DNA of 64,000 nucleotides, taken from AC-38 sp033856025 (GTDB taxonomy: Bacteria; Actinomycetota; Thermoleophilia; Solirubrobacterales; Solirubrobacteraceae). The stretch is from assembly GCA_033856025.1 (NCBI GenBank), contig JAWVFQ010000004.1, forward strand, positions 62,001-126,000, in the 5' to 3' direction. Of this stretch, positions 8,269 to 16,942 are shown in pieces. The translations under genes were made by a program, and so were the position numbers. Numbering within the stretch: the stretch's first letter is position 1; every line of letters begins with the position of its first letter. The notes below the pieces were generated by a model that ran no database searches, was not told the DNA's origin, and saw only the letters and a list, made by a program, of their open reading frames with translations.

Positions 8269-9172
8269 GGCCGCGCAGGAAGTCCTCGGCCGCCATCGGC
8301 CGGCCGCCGGGCGGCTGCACGACGCGCAGCTCCAGCGCGCCGTCGGCCGTGGCGACGAACAGGCGGCCGTCGCGGGTGAAGAGGCGGGGCGGCGCCGAGA
8401 CGCCCACGCCGCCGTCTGGGGCCGGCCCCTCGGCGGCCGGCGCCGCCTCGTGCACGCGCAGGAACTCTCCGCCCGCGAGCTCCAGCCGGGCGCCGATGTG
8501 GGGAGTCAACGCGCGGACGGTGCGCTCGAGCTCGGCCGCGGGGCGCGACGGGTCCAGCGTGTGGTCGGCCGGGCCGATCTTCTCGGCGTAGGTGACGCCG
8601 GACTCGTCCTGCGCGGAGAGCTCGACGGGCCAGCGGTCCAGCGCCTCCACGAGCAGGTCGCCGCCGATTCGCTCCAGGCGGGGTGCCAGCGAGCCGTAGG
8701 TGTCGTCCGGGCGGATCGGCTCGGCCGCCCGGAGCGCCACCGGGCCGGCGTCCAGCGCCTCCACGAGCTCCATGATCGACACGCCGGTCTCGGCGTCGCC
8801 GGCCATGATCGAGCGCTCGACGGGCGCCGCTCCGCGCCAGCGCGGGAGCAGGGACGGGTGGACGTTGAGCATCGGATACGCGGAGAGCAGCGGCTCGCGG
8901 ATCAGCGCCCCGAACGCGCACACGCAGACGGCCTCGGGGTCGGCGACCTCGATGCGCGCGCGGGCCTCGTCGGAGTTGACGCTCTCCGGCTGATCGAGGT
9001 CGAGGCCCAGCTCGCGGGCGGCGTCCGCCACGGGCGGCGCCGCGAGCCTGCGACCGCGCCCGCGCGGCGCGTCCGGGCGGGTCACGACGAGGGCCGGGCG
9101 GTGCTGCGAGTCGGCCAGCCGGCGCAGGACGGCGGCCGCGAAGGCCGAGGTCCCGAGGAAGACCGTGCGCAC
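8249..9172 (-). CDS. fmt: methionyl-tRNA formyltransferase
   Basis: Formylates initiator Met-tRNA using 10-formyl-tetrahydrofolate. The 307-residue protein has the N-terminal formyltransferase Rossmann fold (VFLGTSAFAAAVLRRL), the substrate-binding signature NVHPSLLPRWRGAAPVERS, catalytic-loop residues in DAGPVALR, and a C-terminal OB-like tRNA-binding domain (ARLELAGGEFLRV). The start is a GTG at 9172. It is 49 bp downstream of def and overlaps rsmB by 20 bp. Fmt adds and Def removes the same formyl group, which explains the pairing. Confidence 0.96.
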   Translation of the reverse strand: MRTVFLGTSAFAAAVLRRLADSQHRPALVVTRPDAPRGRGRRLAAPPVADAARELGLDLDQPESVNSDEARARIEVADPEAVCVCAFGALIREPLLSAYPMLNVHPSLLPRWRGAAPVERSIMAGDAETGVSIMELVEALDAGPVALRAAEPIRPDDTYGSLAPRLERIGGDLLVEALDRWPVELSAQDESGVTYAEKIGPADHTLDPSRPAAELERTVRALTPHIGARLELAGGEFLRVHEAAPAAEGPAPDGGVGVSAPPRLFTRDGRLFVATADGALELRVVQPPGGRPMAAEDFLRGHDVPAG

Positions 9173-9221
9173 CGGTCAGCCCGCCGGCTTTCCGGCCGGC
9201 GGCCGGCCCGCGCCCGCCATC

Positions 9222-9836
9222 TCAGGCCGCGCGCGCGGCCTCGGCGGCCTCGCGCAGCGCCCGCATCGCCTGCTTGCGCTGCTCGCGCGTGGTGCGGTCG
9301 AGCATGAGCACGCCGTCGAGGTGGTCGATCTCGTGCTGGATCACGCGGGCCTCCAGGCCGGTGGCCTCGATCTCCACGTCGTCGCCCAACTCGTCCTGGG
9401 CCCGGACGCGGACGTGCAGCGGGCGCTCGACGTCGACGTGGACGCCGGGGAGGCTCAGGCAGCCCTCCTCCAGTATCTCGCTCTCCTTGCCCGACCACTC
9501 GATCGTCGGATTGACCAGGGGAGCCAGCGGCGCGTCCTGGCCGATCCGGTACACGAGGACGCGATGCATGACGCCCAGCTGCGTGGCGGCGAGCCCGATC
9601 CCCAGCGCGTCGCGCATGATCAGCGACATCCGGCCGATCTCCTCGCGCAGGGCGTCGTCGAAGCGCTCGACGGGCAGCGCGCGGCTCTTGAGGACCGGGT
9701 CCCCGAACTTGCGCACGTGGGCGAGCGCGGCCGAGCGCCGCGCGGCGGTCTCGGGGTCCAGCTGCGGCGGCTCGGGGCGCTCCTCGCCCTCGTCCGGGAG
9801 CTCCTCGCGCTCGACGTCTTCGGCGGTCTCGGCCAT
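9222..9836 (-). CDS. def: peptide deformylase
   Basis: Fe2+/Zn2+ hydrolase that removes the N-formyl group from nascent proteins. All three family motifs are intact: GIGLAATQLG, EEGCLSLPG with the metal-binding cysteine, and HEIDHLDG with two metal histidines and the catalytic glutamate. The 204-residue product is longer than the roughly 170-residue core because of an acidic 30-40-residue N-terminal extension (about residues 1-35, rich in Glu and Pro) and a short basic C-terminus, features common in actinobacterial deformylases. The ATG lies 8 nt after TACACT, consistent with a leaderless mRNA. A 41-bp palindromic repeat lies between it and priA. Confidence 0.96.
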   Translation of the reverse strand: MAETAEDVEREELPDEGEERPEPPQLDPETAARRSAALAHVRKFGDPVLKSRALPVERFDDALREEIGRMSLIMRDALGIGLAATQLGVMHRVLVYRIGQDAPLAPLVNPTIEWSGKESEILEEGCLSLPGVHVDVERPLHVRVRAQDELGDDVEIEATGLEARVIQHEIDHLDGVLMLDRTTREQRKQAMRALREAAEAARAA

Positions 9837-9844
9837 CGAATTCG

Positions 9845-9850
9845 AGTGTA
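9845..9850 (-). promoter_or_regulatory. candidate -10 box of def
   Basis: TACACT on the minus strand, 8 nt before the def ATG. It gives def-fmt-rsmB a promoter separate from priA; the palindromic repeat lies just upstream of it. Confidence 0.5.
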
Positions 9851-9872
9851 CTCAGGCGCCCCCACGCCGCTT

Positions 9873-9913
9873 CGGTTGCACTTAGCCGCCTATATCGCGG
9901 TGAAGTGCACCCG
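9873..9913 (-). repeat. 41-bp palindromic element, copy 1 (after priA)
   Basis: Left arm CGGTTGCACTTAGCCGCC (9873-9890), 8-nt loop, right arm GGTGAAGTGCACCCG (9899-9913). Twelve Watson-Crick pairs and one wobble form over 15 positions. The left arm is identical over 18 nt and the overall length is the same as in the copy at 50121-50161. It begins 7 nt after the priA stop in the direction of priA transcription. No T-tract follows, so it is not a standard intrinsic terminator. Confidence 0.8.
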
Positions 9914-9920
9914 GGTGGCC

Positions 9921-12134
9921 TTACTGGGGGTCGACGTCGACGCTGAACGCGGCTGCGCGGTGCGCGCGGTCCGCCGCGACGGCGTCGACGGCGGCGCCGA
10001 CGGCGCGCACGGCGCCGGCGCGGTCGCGCGCCTTGACGACGACCTGGGCGCGCTCGCGGCCGCGCAGGCGGAAGAGCGGGGCGGGACCGAGGATCGCGCC
10101 GCCCGGGACGTCGAGCCGCGCGCGCACGGCCGCGGCGGCGCGGCCGGCCGCGCCGGGCTCGGCCGAGGCGCAGACGACGCGGATCAGGTCGGCGAACGGC
10201 GGATAGCTCAGGGCCTCCCGGCGCGCCAGCTCCTCGGCCAGGAACCCGTCGGCGTCATGGCGCGCCGCGCGGATCAGCGCGGGGGTGTCGGGCGCCAGCG
10301 TCTGGACGAGCACCACGCCGCCCCGGGGCCCGCGCCCGGCGCGTCCGGCCAGCTGGGTGACGAGGGCGAACGTCCGCTCCTCGGCGCGGAAGTCCGGGAA
10401 CCGCAGCGTCGCGTCGGCGTCGAGTACGAGGCCCAGGGTCACGTCGGGGAAGTCGTGGCCCTTGGCCACCATCTGAGTGCCGACGAGGACGCCGGCGGAC
10501 GCCGCCTCGAACGCGGCCAGGACGCCGCCCGCCGCGCCCTTCCCCGCCGCGGCGTCGGCGTCCAGCCGGAAGACCGGGAAGCCCTCGAAGGCGGCCCCCA
10601 GCTCGGCCTCCAGGCGCTCGGTCCCCACGCCGTGGCGGGCCACGGAGGTCGAGCCGCAGGCGTCGCAGGACGCGGGCGCGCGCTCGCGATGCCCGCAGTG
10701 ATGGCAGTCCATCGTGCCCTGCGCGCGGTGCAGGACCAGGGCGACGTCGCAGTCCGGGCACTCCCACACGCGCCCGCACGAGCGGCAGGACAGGAAGTTC
10801 GACCAGCCGCGGCGGTTGAGCAGGACGATCGCCTTGCCCCCGTCACGGCGGACCCCTTCCAGCGCCGCGTGAGCCCGGGGATGCAGCGCTCCGCGCACCT
10901 CGCGCATGTCCAGCAGCTCGACCGGAGGCAGCGGACGACCGTCCACCCGCTCGGGGAGGCGCAGGCGCCGGAACGGCGGGTCGCCCACCTCCGGTCCCCC
11001 TTCGATGCCGCCGTTCCCGGGCCCCGCCGCGTCCAGCGCGGTCTCCGGCCGCGGCGTCGCGGAGCCCGCCACCAGGACGGCGCCCGCGTCGGCGGCGCGG
11101 CGCTGCGCGACGCGGCGGGCGTCGTAGCGGGGGTCGCCCTCGTGCTTGTAGGAGGGCTCGTGCTCCTCGTCGACGACGATCAGGCCGAGGTCGGCGACGG
11201 GGGCGAAGACCGCGGATCGCGGACCGACGCACACGCGCGCCTCGCCGCGGCGCAGGCGCAGCCACTCATCGTGGCGCTCGCCCTCGCCGAGGTTGGAGTG
11301 CAGGACCGCGACGGTCGGGCCGAAGCGGGCCTCGAAGCGGGCGACGATCTGCGGGGTGAGCGCGATCTCGGGCACGAGCACGATCGCCCCCCTCCCCCGC
11401 TCCAGCGCCGCCTCGGTGGCACGGAGGTAGATCTCGGTCTTGCCCGAGCCGGTCACGCCGTGCAGCAGGAACCGCTCGGCCCGTCCGGCCCGCACGGCCC
11501 CGGCCACCGGCTCCAGCGCCGCCGCCTGGTCGGCGGTGAGCGGCGGCGCCGAGGCCGGCGCCGACCCGACGCGGACGTGGACGGGCCGGCGGCCGCGCAC
11601 CTCGTTGCCCAGCCGCACCAGCCCGCGCGCCTCCAGCCGCCGCAGGGTGCCGTGGCCCCCGGGAACCTCGGCCGCCGCAAGCGGACCGCCGGAGAGCGCC
11701 GCCAGCGCCGCCCGCTGCCGCGAGCCCAGCCGCAGGCCGGACGAGTCCGCCTCGGTCAGCTCCGCGACCAGCGCGCGCTTCTCGCGCATTCCCGCGCCCG
11801 TCCCCGGGGGCAGGACCAGCGACAGGGCCCGGGCGGGGGTGGAGCAGTACTCCGCGGCCATCCACTCGGCGAGGCGCACGAGGTCGGCTGGAACCCCCGA
11901 CGACAGCGCCTCCAGGGGCGCGACCAGGCGCTCCGGCGGGACGTCGGTCGTCTCGGCCAGCCCGGTGACCACGCCGAGGACGCGGCGGCGGCCGAACGGC
12001 ACGACGAGCAGCGACCCCACCTCCACCCCGGCCAGGGCCGCGGGCAGGCGGTAGTCGAACGGCCCGCGCAGGGAGCGGGCGGTCGTGAGCGGCTCCACTT
12101 GCGCGATCTCGGCGATGGGAGCCAAGGTAGGCAA
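9921..12134 (-). CDS. priA: primosomal protein N' (replication restart helicase PriA)
   Basis: DNA-binding primosome protein that reloads replication forks; about 737 residues from TTG 12134. Order of domains: N-terminal 3'-binding domain (RGPFDYRLP and SLLVVPFGRRRVLGVVTG), winged helix, helicase core with Walker A GVTGSGKTE and DEEH box LIVVDEEHEPSYKHEG, then a zinc module with paired cysteines (CRSCGRVWECPDC, later CHHCG and CDACG), motif V/VI near RAGRGPRGG, and the C-terminal domain. Unlike some mycobacterial versions, the Walker and DEEH motifs look intact, so helicase activity is possible. The start is uncertain: ATG 12179 would overlap the divergent gene, while TTG 12125 and GTG 12098 are shorter options. 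Confidence 0.9.
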   Translation of the reverse strand: MPTLAPIAEIAQVEPLTTARSLRGPFDYRLPAALAGVEVGSLLVVPFGRRRVLGVVTGLAETTDVPPERLVAPLEALSSGVPADLVRLAEWMAAEYCSTPARALSLVLPPGTGAGMREKRALVAELTEADSSGLRLGSRQRAALAALSGGPLAAAEVPGGHGTLRRLEARGLVRLGNEVRGRRPVHVRVGSAPASAPPLTADQAAALEPVAGAVRAGRAERFLLHGVTGSGKTEIYLRATEAALERGRGAIVLVPEIALTPQIVARFEARFGPTVAVLHSNLGEGERHDEWLRLRRGEARVCVGPRSAVFAPVADLGLIVVDEEHEPSYKHEGDPRYDARRVAQRRAADAGAVLVAGSATPRPETALDAAGPGNGGIEGGPEVGDPPFRRLRLPERVDGRPLPPVELLDMREVRGALHPRAHAALEGVRRDGGKAIVLLNRRGWSNFLSCRSCGRVWECPDCDVALVLHRAQGTMDCHHCGHRERAPASCDACGSTSVARHGVGTERLEAELGAAFEGFPVFRLDADAAAGKGAAGGVLAAFEAASAGVLVGTQMVAKGHDFPDVTLGLVLDADATLRFPDFRAEERTFALVTQLAGRAGRGPRGGVVLVQTLAPDTPALIRAARHDADGFLAEELARREALSYPPFADLIRVVCASAEPGAAGRAAAAVRARLDVPGGAILGPAPLFRLRGRERAQVVVKARDRAGAVRAVGAAVDAVAADRAHRAAAFSVDVDPQ

Positions 12135-12163
12135 CGACGCGGACGGCGCGCCGACCCGCCGGG

Positions 12164-12169
12164 TAGGCT
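12164..12169 (+). promoter_or_regulatory. candidate -10 box of the PH-domain gene
   Basis: TAGGCT, 8 nt before the ATG at 12178; it fits a leaderless transcript. Confidence 0.45.
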
Positions 12170-12177
12170 CCGCGCCC

Positions 12178-12729
12178 ATGGACCTTCGCAGCGGAGAACG
12201 CGTGATCTTCCAGGGCCACCCCTCCTGGCGGTCGGTCCTGGGCTTCTACATCCAGGGCCTCATCTTCACCGCGGTCGCGGCGGGCATCGCCGCCCTGGTG
12301 ACCGTCATCGGGGGCAACCTGAAGTGGGGCGTCGTCGCCGCCGTCGCGGCCGCCGCCTTCGTCATCGTGCTGGTCGTGGGCTTCGTCAAGCGCGTGGCCA
12401 CCACCTACACGATCACCAACCAGCGCCTGCACATCCGCCGCGGCATCATCGCGCGCAAGATCCAGCAGACCCGGATCGAGCGGGTGCAGAACGTGAACAT
12501 CAACCAGTCCGTCCTGCAGCGCCTGCTCCAGATCGGCAAGGTCGACTTCGATACGGCCGGGACCGACGACTCGGACTTCAGCTTCACGGGCGTCTCGCAG
12601 CCCGAGGAGGTCATGCAGGCGGTCGAGGCCGCCCAGCACGAGGCCGCCTCGTCACCGGGCGGCGACGACGGGCTCGGCGCGCCGCCCGCGGCGCCCCAGG
12701 CGCCCCAGGCGCCCCCGCCGGCCGGCTAG
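12178..12729 (+). CDS. membrane protein with bacterial PH domain (YdbS/DUF304-like)
   Basis: 183-residue protein with two membrane helices at about residues 22-43 and 50-74 (GLIFTAVAAGIAALVTVIGG, then VVAAVAAAAFVIVLVVGF). A bacterial PH (bPH2) domain follows: TTYTITNQRLHIRRGIIARK, then the basic/polar strand QTRIERVQNVNINQSVLQRL and KVDFDTAGTDDSDFSFTGV. The C-terminal 30 residues are Pro/Ala-rich and probably disordered. Members of this family are common in actinobacteria, but the ligand is not established. It stands alone on the plus strand between priA and metK, and its stop is 10 bp from the metK stop. Confidence 0.82.
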   Translation: MDLRSGERVIFQGHPSWRSVLGFYIQGLIFTAVAAGIAALVTVIGGNLKWGVVAAVAAAAFVIVLVVGFVKRVATTYTITNQRLHIRRGIIARKIQQTRIERVQNVNINQSVLQRLLQIGKVDFDTAGTDDSDFSFTGVSQPEEVMQAVEAAQHEAASSPGGDDGLGAPPAAPQAPQAPPPAG

Positions 12730-12739
12730 GCCTGGCCTG

Positions 12740-13987
12740 TCAGGAGACCGCGCCCTCGCGGTCGCCCAGGCCGGCGGCGCTGCGCAGCGCGTCGGCCTTG
12801 TCCGTCTTCTCCCACGTGAAGTCGGCGTCCTCGCGGCCGAAGTGGCCGTAGGCCGCAGTCTTCTGGTAGATCGGGCGGTGCAGGCGCAGCTCCTCGCGAA
12901 ACGCGCCGGGCCGCAGGTCGAAGTGCTCGTCGACGAGCTGGGCGATCTGCGAGCGCGCGACCTTCTCGGTCCCGAACGTCTCCACCATCACCGACACCGG
13001 ATGCGCCACGCCGATCGCGTAGGCCACCTGGACCTCGCAGCGGTCGGCCAGGCCGGCCGCCACCACGTTCTTGGCCACCCAGCGCGCCGCGTAGGCGGCC
13101 GAGCGGTCGACCTTGGACGGGTCCTTGCCGGAGAAGGCGCCGCCGCCGTGCCGGGCCATGCCGCCGTAGGTGTCGACGATGATCTTGCGCCCGGTCAGCC
13201 CGGCGTCGCCCACCGGGCCGCCGATCACGAAGCGCCCGGTCGGGTTGACCAGGAAGTTGCCGCGGGTGTTGAGCTTGCGCTCGTCGTAGAGCTCGCCCGG
13301 CAGGATCGGGCGCACCACGTGCTCCCACAGGTCGGGGCGAATCAGCGTGTCGGCGTCGACGCCGTCGCGGTGCTGGGTGGAGATCAGGACCTTCTCGATC
13401 TCGATCGGCTGCCCGTTCTCGTAGCGCACTGTGACCTGCGTCTTGCCGTCCGGGCGCAGGTAGGGCACGACCTCGGCCCGGCGCACCTCGGCCAGGCGCT
13501 GCGCCAGGCGGTGGGCCAGCGAGATCGGCATGGGCATGAGCTCGGGCGTCTCGCGCGTGGCGTAGCCGAACATCATCCCCTGGTCGCCCGCGCCGGCCAC
13601 GTCGAGCTCGTCGTCGTCGGCCGGGTCGGTGCGCGCCTCCAGCGCCGTGTTGACGCCCTGGGCGATGTCCGGCGACTGCTTGTCGATGGCGTTGATGACC
13701 GCGCAGGAGTCGGCCGAGAAGCCCAGGTCCGCGTCGGTGTAGCCGATCTTGCGGATCGTCTCGCGCGCGATGTCCTGGATGTCGACGTAGGTCGTGGTCG
13801 AGATCTCGCCGGACACCACGACGAGGCCGGTGTTGACCAGCGTCTCGCAGGCCACACGGCCGTACGGATCGTCGGTCAGGACCGCGTCCAGGACGCCGTC
13901 GGAGATCTGGTCGGCCATCTTGTCCGGGTGGCCCTCGGTGACGGACTCGGACGTGAAGAGGTACTCGTTGTCGGACAGCGGGGTCAT
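12740..13987 (-). CDS. metK: S-adenosylmethionine synthetase
   Basis: Makes SAM from methionine and ATP. The 415-residue protein is slightly longer than the E. coli enzyme and has all signature segments: the N-terminal TSESVTEGHPDKMADQISD, the GAGDQGMMFGYA hexapeptide loop, and GGGAFSGKDPSKVDRSAAY with the phosphate-binding lysines. The ATG overlaps the stop of the upstream DUF3352 gene (ATGA), which links the two translationally. No SAM riboswitch is visible, since there is no untranslated leader. Several SAM-dependent enzymes (rsmB, rlmN, a methyltransferase) lie in the window. Confidence 0.97.
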   Translation of the reverse strand: MTPLSDNEYLFTSESVTEGHPDKMADQISDGVLDAVLTDDPYGRVACETLVNTGLVVVSGEISTTTYVDIQDIARETIRKIGYTDADLGFSADSCAVINAIDKQSPDIAQGVNTALEARTDPADDDELDVAGAGDQGMMFGYATRETPELMPMPISLAHRLAQRLAEVRRAEVVPYLRPDGKTQVTVRYENGQPIEIEKVLISTQHRDGVDADTLIRPDLWEHVVRPILPGELYDERKLNTRGNFLVNPTGRFVIGGPVGDAGLTGRKIIVDTYGGMARHGGGAFSGKDPSKVDRSAAYAARWVAKNVVAAGLADRCEVQVAYAIGVAHPVSVMVETFGTEKVARSQIAQLVDEHFDLRPGAFREELRLHRPIYQKTAAYGHFGREDADFTWEKTDKADALRSAAGLGDREGAVS

Positions 13988-15585
13988 GGGATCTCGATGA
14001 ACAGCTCCGTGGTCGATTCGCCGGTGTCGCCCGAGGCCGCGGCGCCCAGCGCCCGCACCTTGCGCAGATCCTCGCGGATCGCCAGGTACGCGCGACTGTC
14101 GTTGAGCCCCGTGCGCTCGGCCAGCCTCAGCAGCTCGCTGAAGTCGAGGAAGACTAGCGACGTCACCTCCTTGGGGCGGCCGCCGAGCGCCGTCTTGAAC
14201 GACTCGGCGTCGGCCAGCGAGCCGTCGTGGCGCTTGACCGCGCGCACGCCCGCCAGCGAGGTCGACACGACGAGCTTGCCGTCGAACACGGCGTAGTCCA
14301 GCTCGATCCCGGGGCCGATGCGCAGCTGGAAAGCCGGGACCCCGTCGACCTGGCGCTCGGTGAACGTCGGGACCTGCCCGCCGCCGGACGGGGCCAGCAG
14401 GCGGGCCAGCGCCGGCTGGAGGCGCGCGAAGGCCTCGCGGGTGCGGCCCTCGTTGTCGGTGGCGGCGATGATCGTGAGGACGGGCGCGGGGACCGACGGC
14501 GCCAGCCACAGCGCCACCTCGCCCTGGAACAGCGGCAGCACGTCGCGTTGCAGGTTCACGCCGGCCCGGCGGCCCAGGTCGCCGCGCAGGCGCGCGAGCA
14601 GCTGGGTGATCCGCCGCCCCCCTCCGCCCCCGGCCAGGCCCGCGGCCAGCAGCCGGCCGGCCGCGCGGTCCAGGCGCGTCACGCCGAGGTAGGCCATCGC
14701 GGTCGGGGGGACGGAGCCGACGAGCTTGGGCTGGAACGGCTTGGCGCGCGGCAGCCTGCGCCCGGCCGCCGCGTCCAGCGCGGAGTGGATCGTCAGGCGC
14801 ACGCCCTTGTCCTGCGGCGTGACCGCCAGGGACACGCCCTGGAGCGTCGGCTGGTCGAGCAGCGCACCCGCGGCGCCCAGGCCGCCGCCCTGGGAGGCCA
14901 GCACGCGCGCCACGCCGGCGGGCGAGGCGAAGACGTCGGCCACGCGGCCGGACGGCAGGCCCCCGCTGGCTCGCCGGAACACCTTCGACCTGGCCAGGGA
15001 CGGCACGCGCCCCGCCTCGGCGTCGATGGCCGACTGGAGGCCGGGCGGCTGGCCGATGGCCAGGTCGCCGTCGATGTAGGCGGCCGAGGCGTTGCCGTAG
15101 GACTGGATCGTCGTGCCGCGATACGTCGTGCGCTTGGGCGTGCCCGCGACCCGGGTGAGGAACGCGTCCGCCTTCTTGCGGTCGGTCACGTCGAGCACGA
15201 TCAGCGACCCGGCGGTCTGGCCGGGGGTGTTTAGCAGCGCCAGGGCCGCCTCCCGGCCCAGCCAGGGCCGCACGTCGCGGTCGAACGAGAGGCCGGCGCC
15301 CGCCCGCGAGAGGCGGCCGAGCACCGCGTCGCGCAGCCTCGGGAAGCTGGGGAAGCGCCCGGCGAGCGCCAGCGCCCGGCGCACCGCGGGGCGCGAGCCG
15401 TCCGTGGAGAAGTGGGCGTAGACGAGCGTGTCGGCCGGGACCATCCGCGCCGCGGCGCTCGGGGGCGCGGCGCCGCCCCCGTCGCCGCCGCACGAGCGCA
15501 CGGCGAGGACGAACGCGACGAGCACCAGCAGGGCGCCGGCGACCGCGGCGGCGCGGCGTCCGGTGAACTCGTAGCGGGGCGGCAT
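13984..15585 (-). CDS. membrane-anchored DUF3352-like protein of unknown function
   Basis: 533 residues with one N-terminal membrane anchor (AAAVAGALLVLVAFVLAVRS at about residues 11-30) and a long outer region. The outer region starts with PADTLVYAHFSTDG and alternates alpha/beta segments such as PPTAMAYLGVTRLDRAA, DVLPLFQGEVALWLAP and PAFQLRIGPGIELDYAVFDG. This looks like the DUF3352 group of secreted or anchored proteins found in actinobacteria and cyanobacteria, judged from the pattern only. It is translationally coupled to metK (ATGA) and 25 bp downstream of der, so it is probably expressed with cmk-der. No function can be assigned. Confidence 0.78.
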   Translation of the reverse strand: MPPRYEFTGRRAAAVAGALLVLVAFVLAVRSCGGDGGGAAPPSAAARMVPADTLVYAHFSTDGSRPAVRRALALAGRFPSFPRLRDAVLGRLSRAGAGLSFDRDVRPWLGREAALALLNTPGQTAGSLIVLDVTDRKKADAFLTRVAGTPKRTTYRGTTIQSYGNASAAYIDGDLAIGQPPGLQSAIDAEAGRVPSLARSKVFRRASGGLPSGRVADVFASPAGVARVLASQGGGLGAAGALLDQPTLQGVSLAVTPQDKGVRLTIHSALDAAAGRRLPRAKPFQPKLVGSVPPTAMAYLGVTRLDRAAGRLLAAGLAGGGGGRRITQLLARLRGDLGRRAGVNLQRDVLPLFQGEVALWLAPSVPAPVLTIIAATDNEGRTREAFARLQPALARLLAPSGGGQVPTFTERQVDGVPAFQLRIGPGIELDYAVFDGKLVVSTSLAGVRAVKRHDGSLADAESFKTALGGRPKEVTSLVFLDFSELLRLAERTGLNDSRAYLAIREDLRKVRALGAAASGDTGESTTELFIEIP

Positions 15586-15610
15586 GGCGGTGCAGTGAAG
15601 CAGGCCGGGG

Positions 15611-16942
15611 TCAGGCCGAGCGCCGCCGAGGCTTCGCCTTGCGCTCCACGAAGTCGATCACCAGCGGGACGCCCTCCAGGCGGTAGCGCTCGCGCAGCCG
15701 GTTCTCGAACCAGTACGCCCAGTCGCGGGTGATCAGCGCGCGCGCGTTGATCTGGACGCTGAAGCGCGGCGGACGGTCGCCCGTCTGGGCCATGTAGAGC
15801 AGCTTGAGCCGGCGGCCCTGGCGCTGCGGCGGCTGGCGCGTGGCCACGACGTCGGCCACGAAGCGGTTGAGCTCGGGCGTGGGGATGCGGCCGCGCCGGC
15901 GGTCGGCCAGGGCCAGCGCCTCGGCGATCACGCGCTCCACGTGGCGGCCCGTCTTGGCGCTCGCCGTCATGACGCGGGGGCGCAGGCGCAGCTTCTGCGC
16001 CACCCGAGCCCGCTCGTGCTCCAGATCGTGATCCTGCGGGGCCAAATCCCACTTGTTGAGCACCAGCAGGGTCGCGCAGCCGCTGGTCATCGCCAGCTCG
16101 GCGATGCGCATGTCCTGGGCCGTCACCCCGTCCGCGGCGTCGCAGACGACGATCGCCACGTCCGCGCGCTCGGCCGCCCGGCGCGAGCGCAGGGTCGTGT
16201 AGTACTCGACGTTGTCCCCCGAGTTGGCCACCTTCGACTGGCGGCGGATGCCCGCCGTGTCCACCAGCACCACCGGGCGACCTTCGATCTCCACGCGCTC
16301 GTCGATGGCGTCGCGGGTGGTCCCGGCGCGCTGCGAGACGATCACGCGGTCGCGGCCGAGGATGCGGTTGACCAGGGACGACTTGCCCACGTTGGGCCGC
16401 CCGATCACGGCCAGGCGCACGGCGTCGGCGTCGGGCTCGGGGCCGTCCGGCTCGGGCGGGAGCTGCGCCGTCACCCGGTCCAGCAGGTCGCCCGTCCCCA
16501 GGCCGTGCATGGCGGAGACGGGGATCGGCTCGCCCAGTCCCAGGCTGTGGAAGTCGGCCGCCAGCGGCACGTCGGCCACGTTGTCGGTCTTGTTCGCCGC
16601 GACCACGGTGGGCACGCCGCCGCGGCGCAGCATGTCGGCCAGCTCCTCGTCGCCGGGCCGCCGCCCGGCCCGCGCGTCGACCACCAGCACCACCACCGCC
16701 GCGTCGGCCAGTGCCGCCTGGGCCTGCTCGCGGATGGACGCCGCCATCTCGTCGCGGTCCTCCAGGTCCACGCCGCCCGTGTCGACCAGCGCGAACGTGC
16801 GCCCGTTCCACTCCGCCGGCAGCTCCTTGCGATCGCGGGTGACGCCCGGGCGCTCGTGGACCACGGCCTCGCGGCTGCCCGCCAGGCGGTTGACCAGCGA
16901 CGACTTCCCCACGTTGGGGTAGCCGACGACCGCGACCTTCAT
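15611..16942 (-). CDS. der: ribosome-associated GTPase Der (EngA)
   Basis: Double-GTPase needed for maturation of the 50S subunit; 443 residues. The first G domain has GYPNVGKS (7-14), DTGG (54-57) and NKTD (117-120). The second has GRPNVGKS (181-188), DTAG (228-231) and NKWD (296-299). A C-terminal KH-like domain follows. All guanine-nucleotide motifs are intact in both halves. The ATG overlaps the cmk stop (ATGA), the conserved cmk-der pairing of actinobacteria. Confidence 0.97.
   Translation of the reverse strand: MKVAVVGYPNVGKSSLVNRLAGSREAVVHERPGVTRDRKELPAEWNGRTFALVDTGGVDLEDRDEMAASIREQAQAALADAAVVVLVVDARAGRRPGDEELADMLRRGGVPTVVAANKTDNVADVPLAADFHSLGLGEPIPVSAMHGLGTGDLLDRVTAQLPPEPDGPEPDADAVRLAVIGRPNVGKSSLVNRILGRDRVIVSQRAGTTRDAIDERVEIEGRPVVLVDTAGIRRQSKVANSGDNVEYYTTLRSRRAAERADVAIVVCDAADGVTAQDMRIAELAMTSGCATLLVLNKWDLAPQDHDLEHERARVAQKLRLRPRVMTASAKTGRHVERVIAEALALADRRRGRIPTPELNRFVADVVATRQPPQRQGRRLKLLYMAQTGDRPPRFSVQINARALITRDWAYWFENRLRERYRLEGVPLVIDFVERKAKPRRRSA

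Noticed and set aside
9173..9221. GCCGG-CTTT-CCGGC hairpin between fmt and def
   Set aside because: Only five or six pairs in very GC-rich DNA, no T-tract; such matches are expected by chance.
9914..9920. Intrinsic terminator reading of the palindromic repeats
   Set aside because: Stems are long, but neither copy is followed by a T-rich tract on the minus strand.
12135..12179. Upstream ATG 12179 as priA start
   Set aside because: It would overlap the divergent PH-domain ATG by two bases and add 15 residues without similarity; a start at or after 12134 is more likely.
9165..12851. A 1228-codon open frame on the plus strand opposite def and priA
   Set aside because: It is an antisense shadow of strongly GC3-biased genes: no domain, composition of mirrored Arg/Ala/Gly/Leu, and def and priA with all motifs lie on the other strand.
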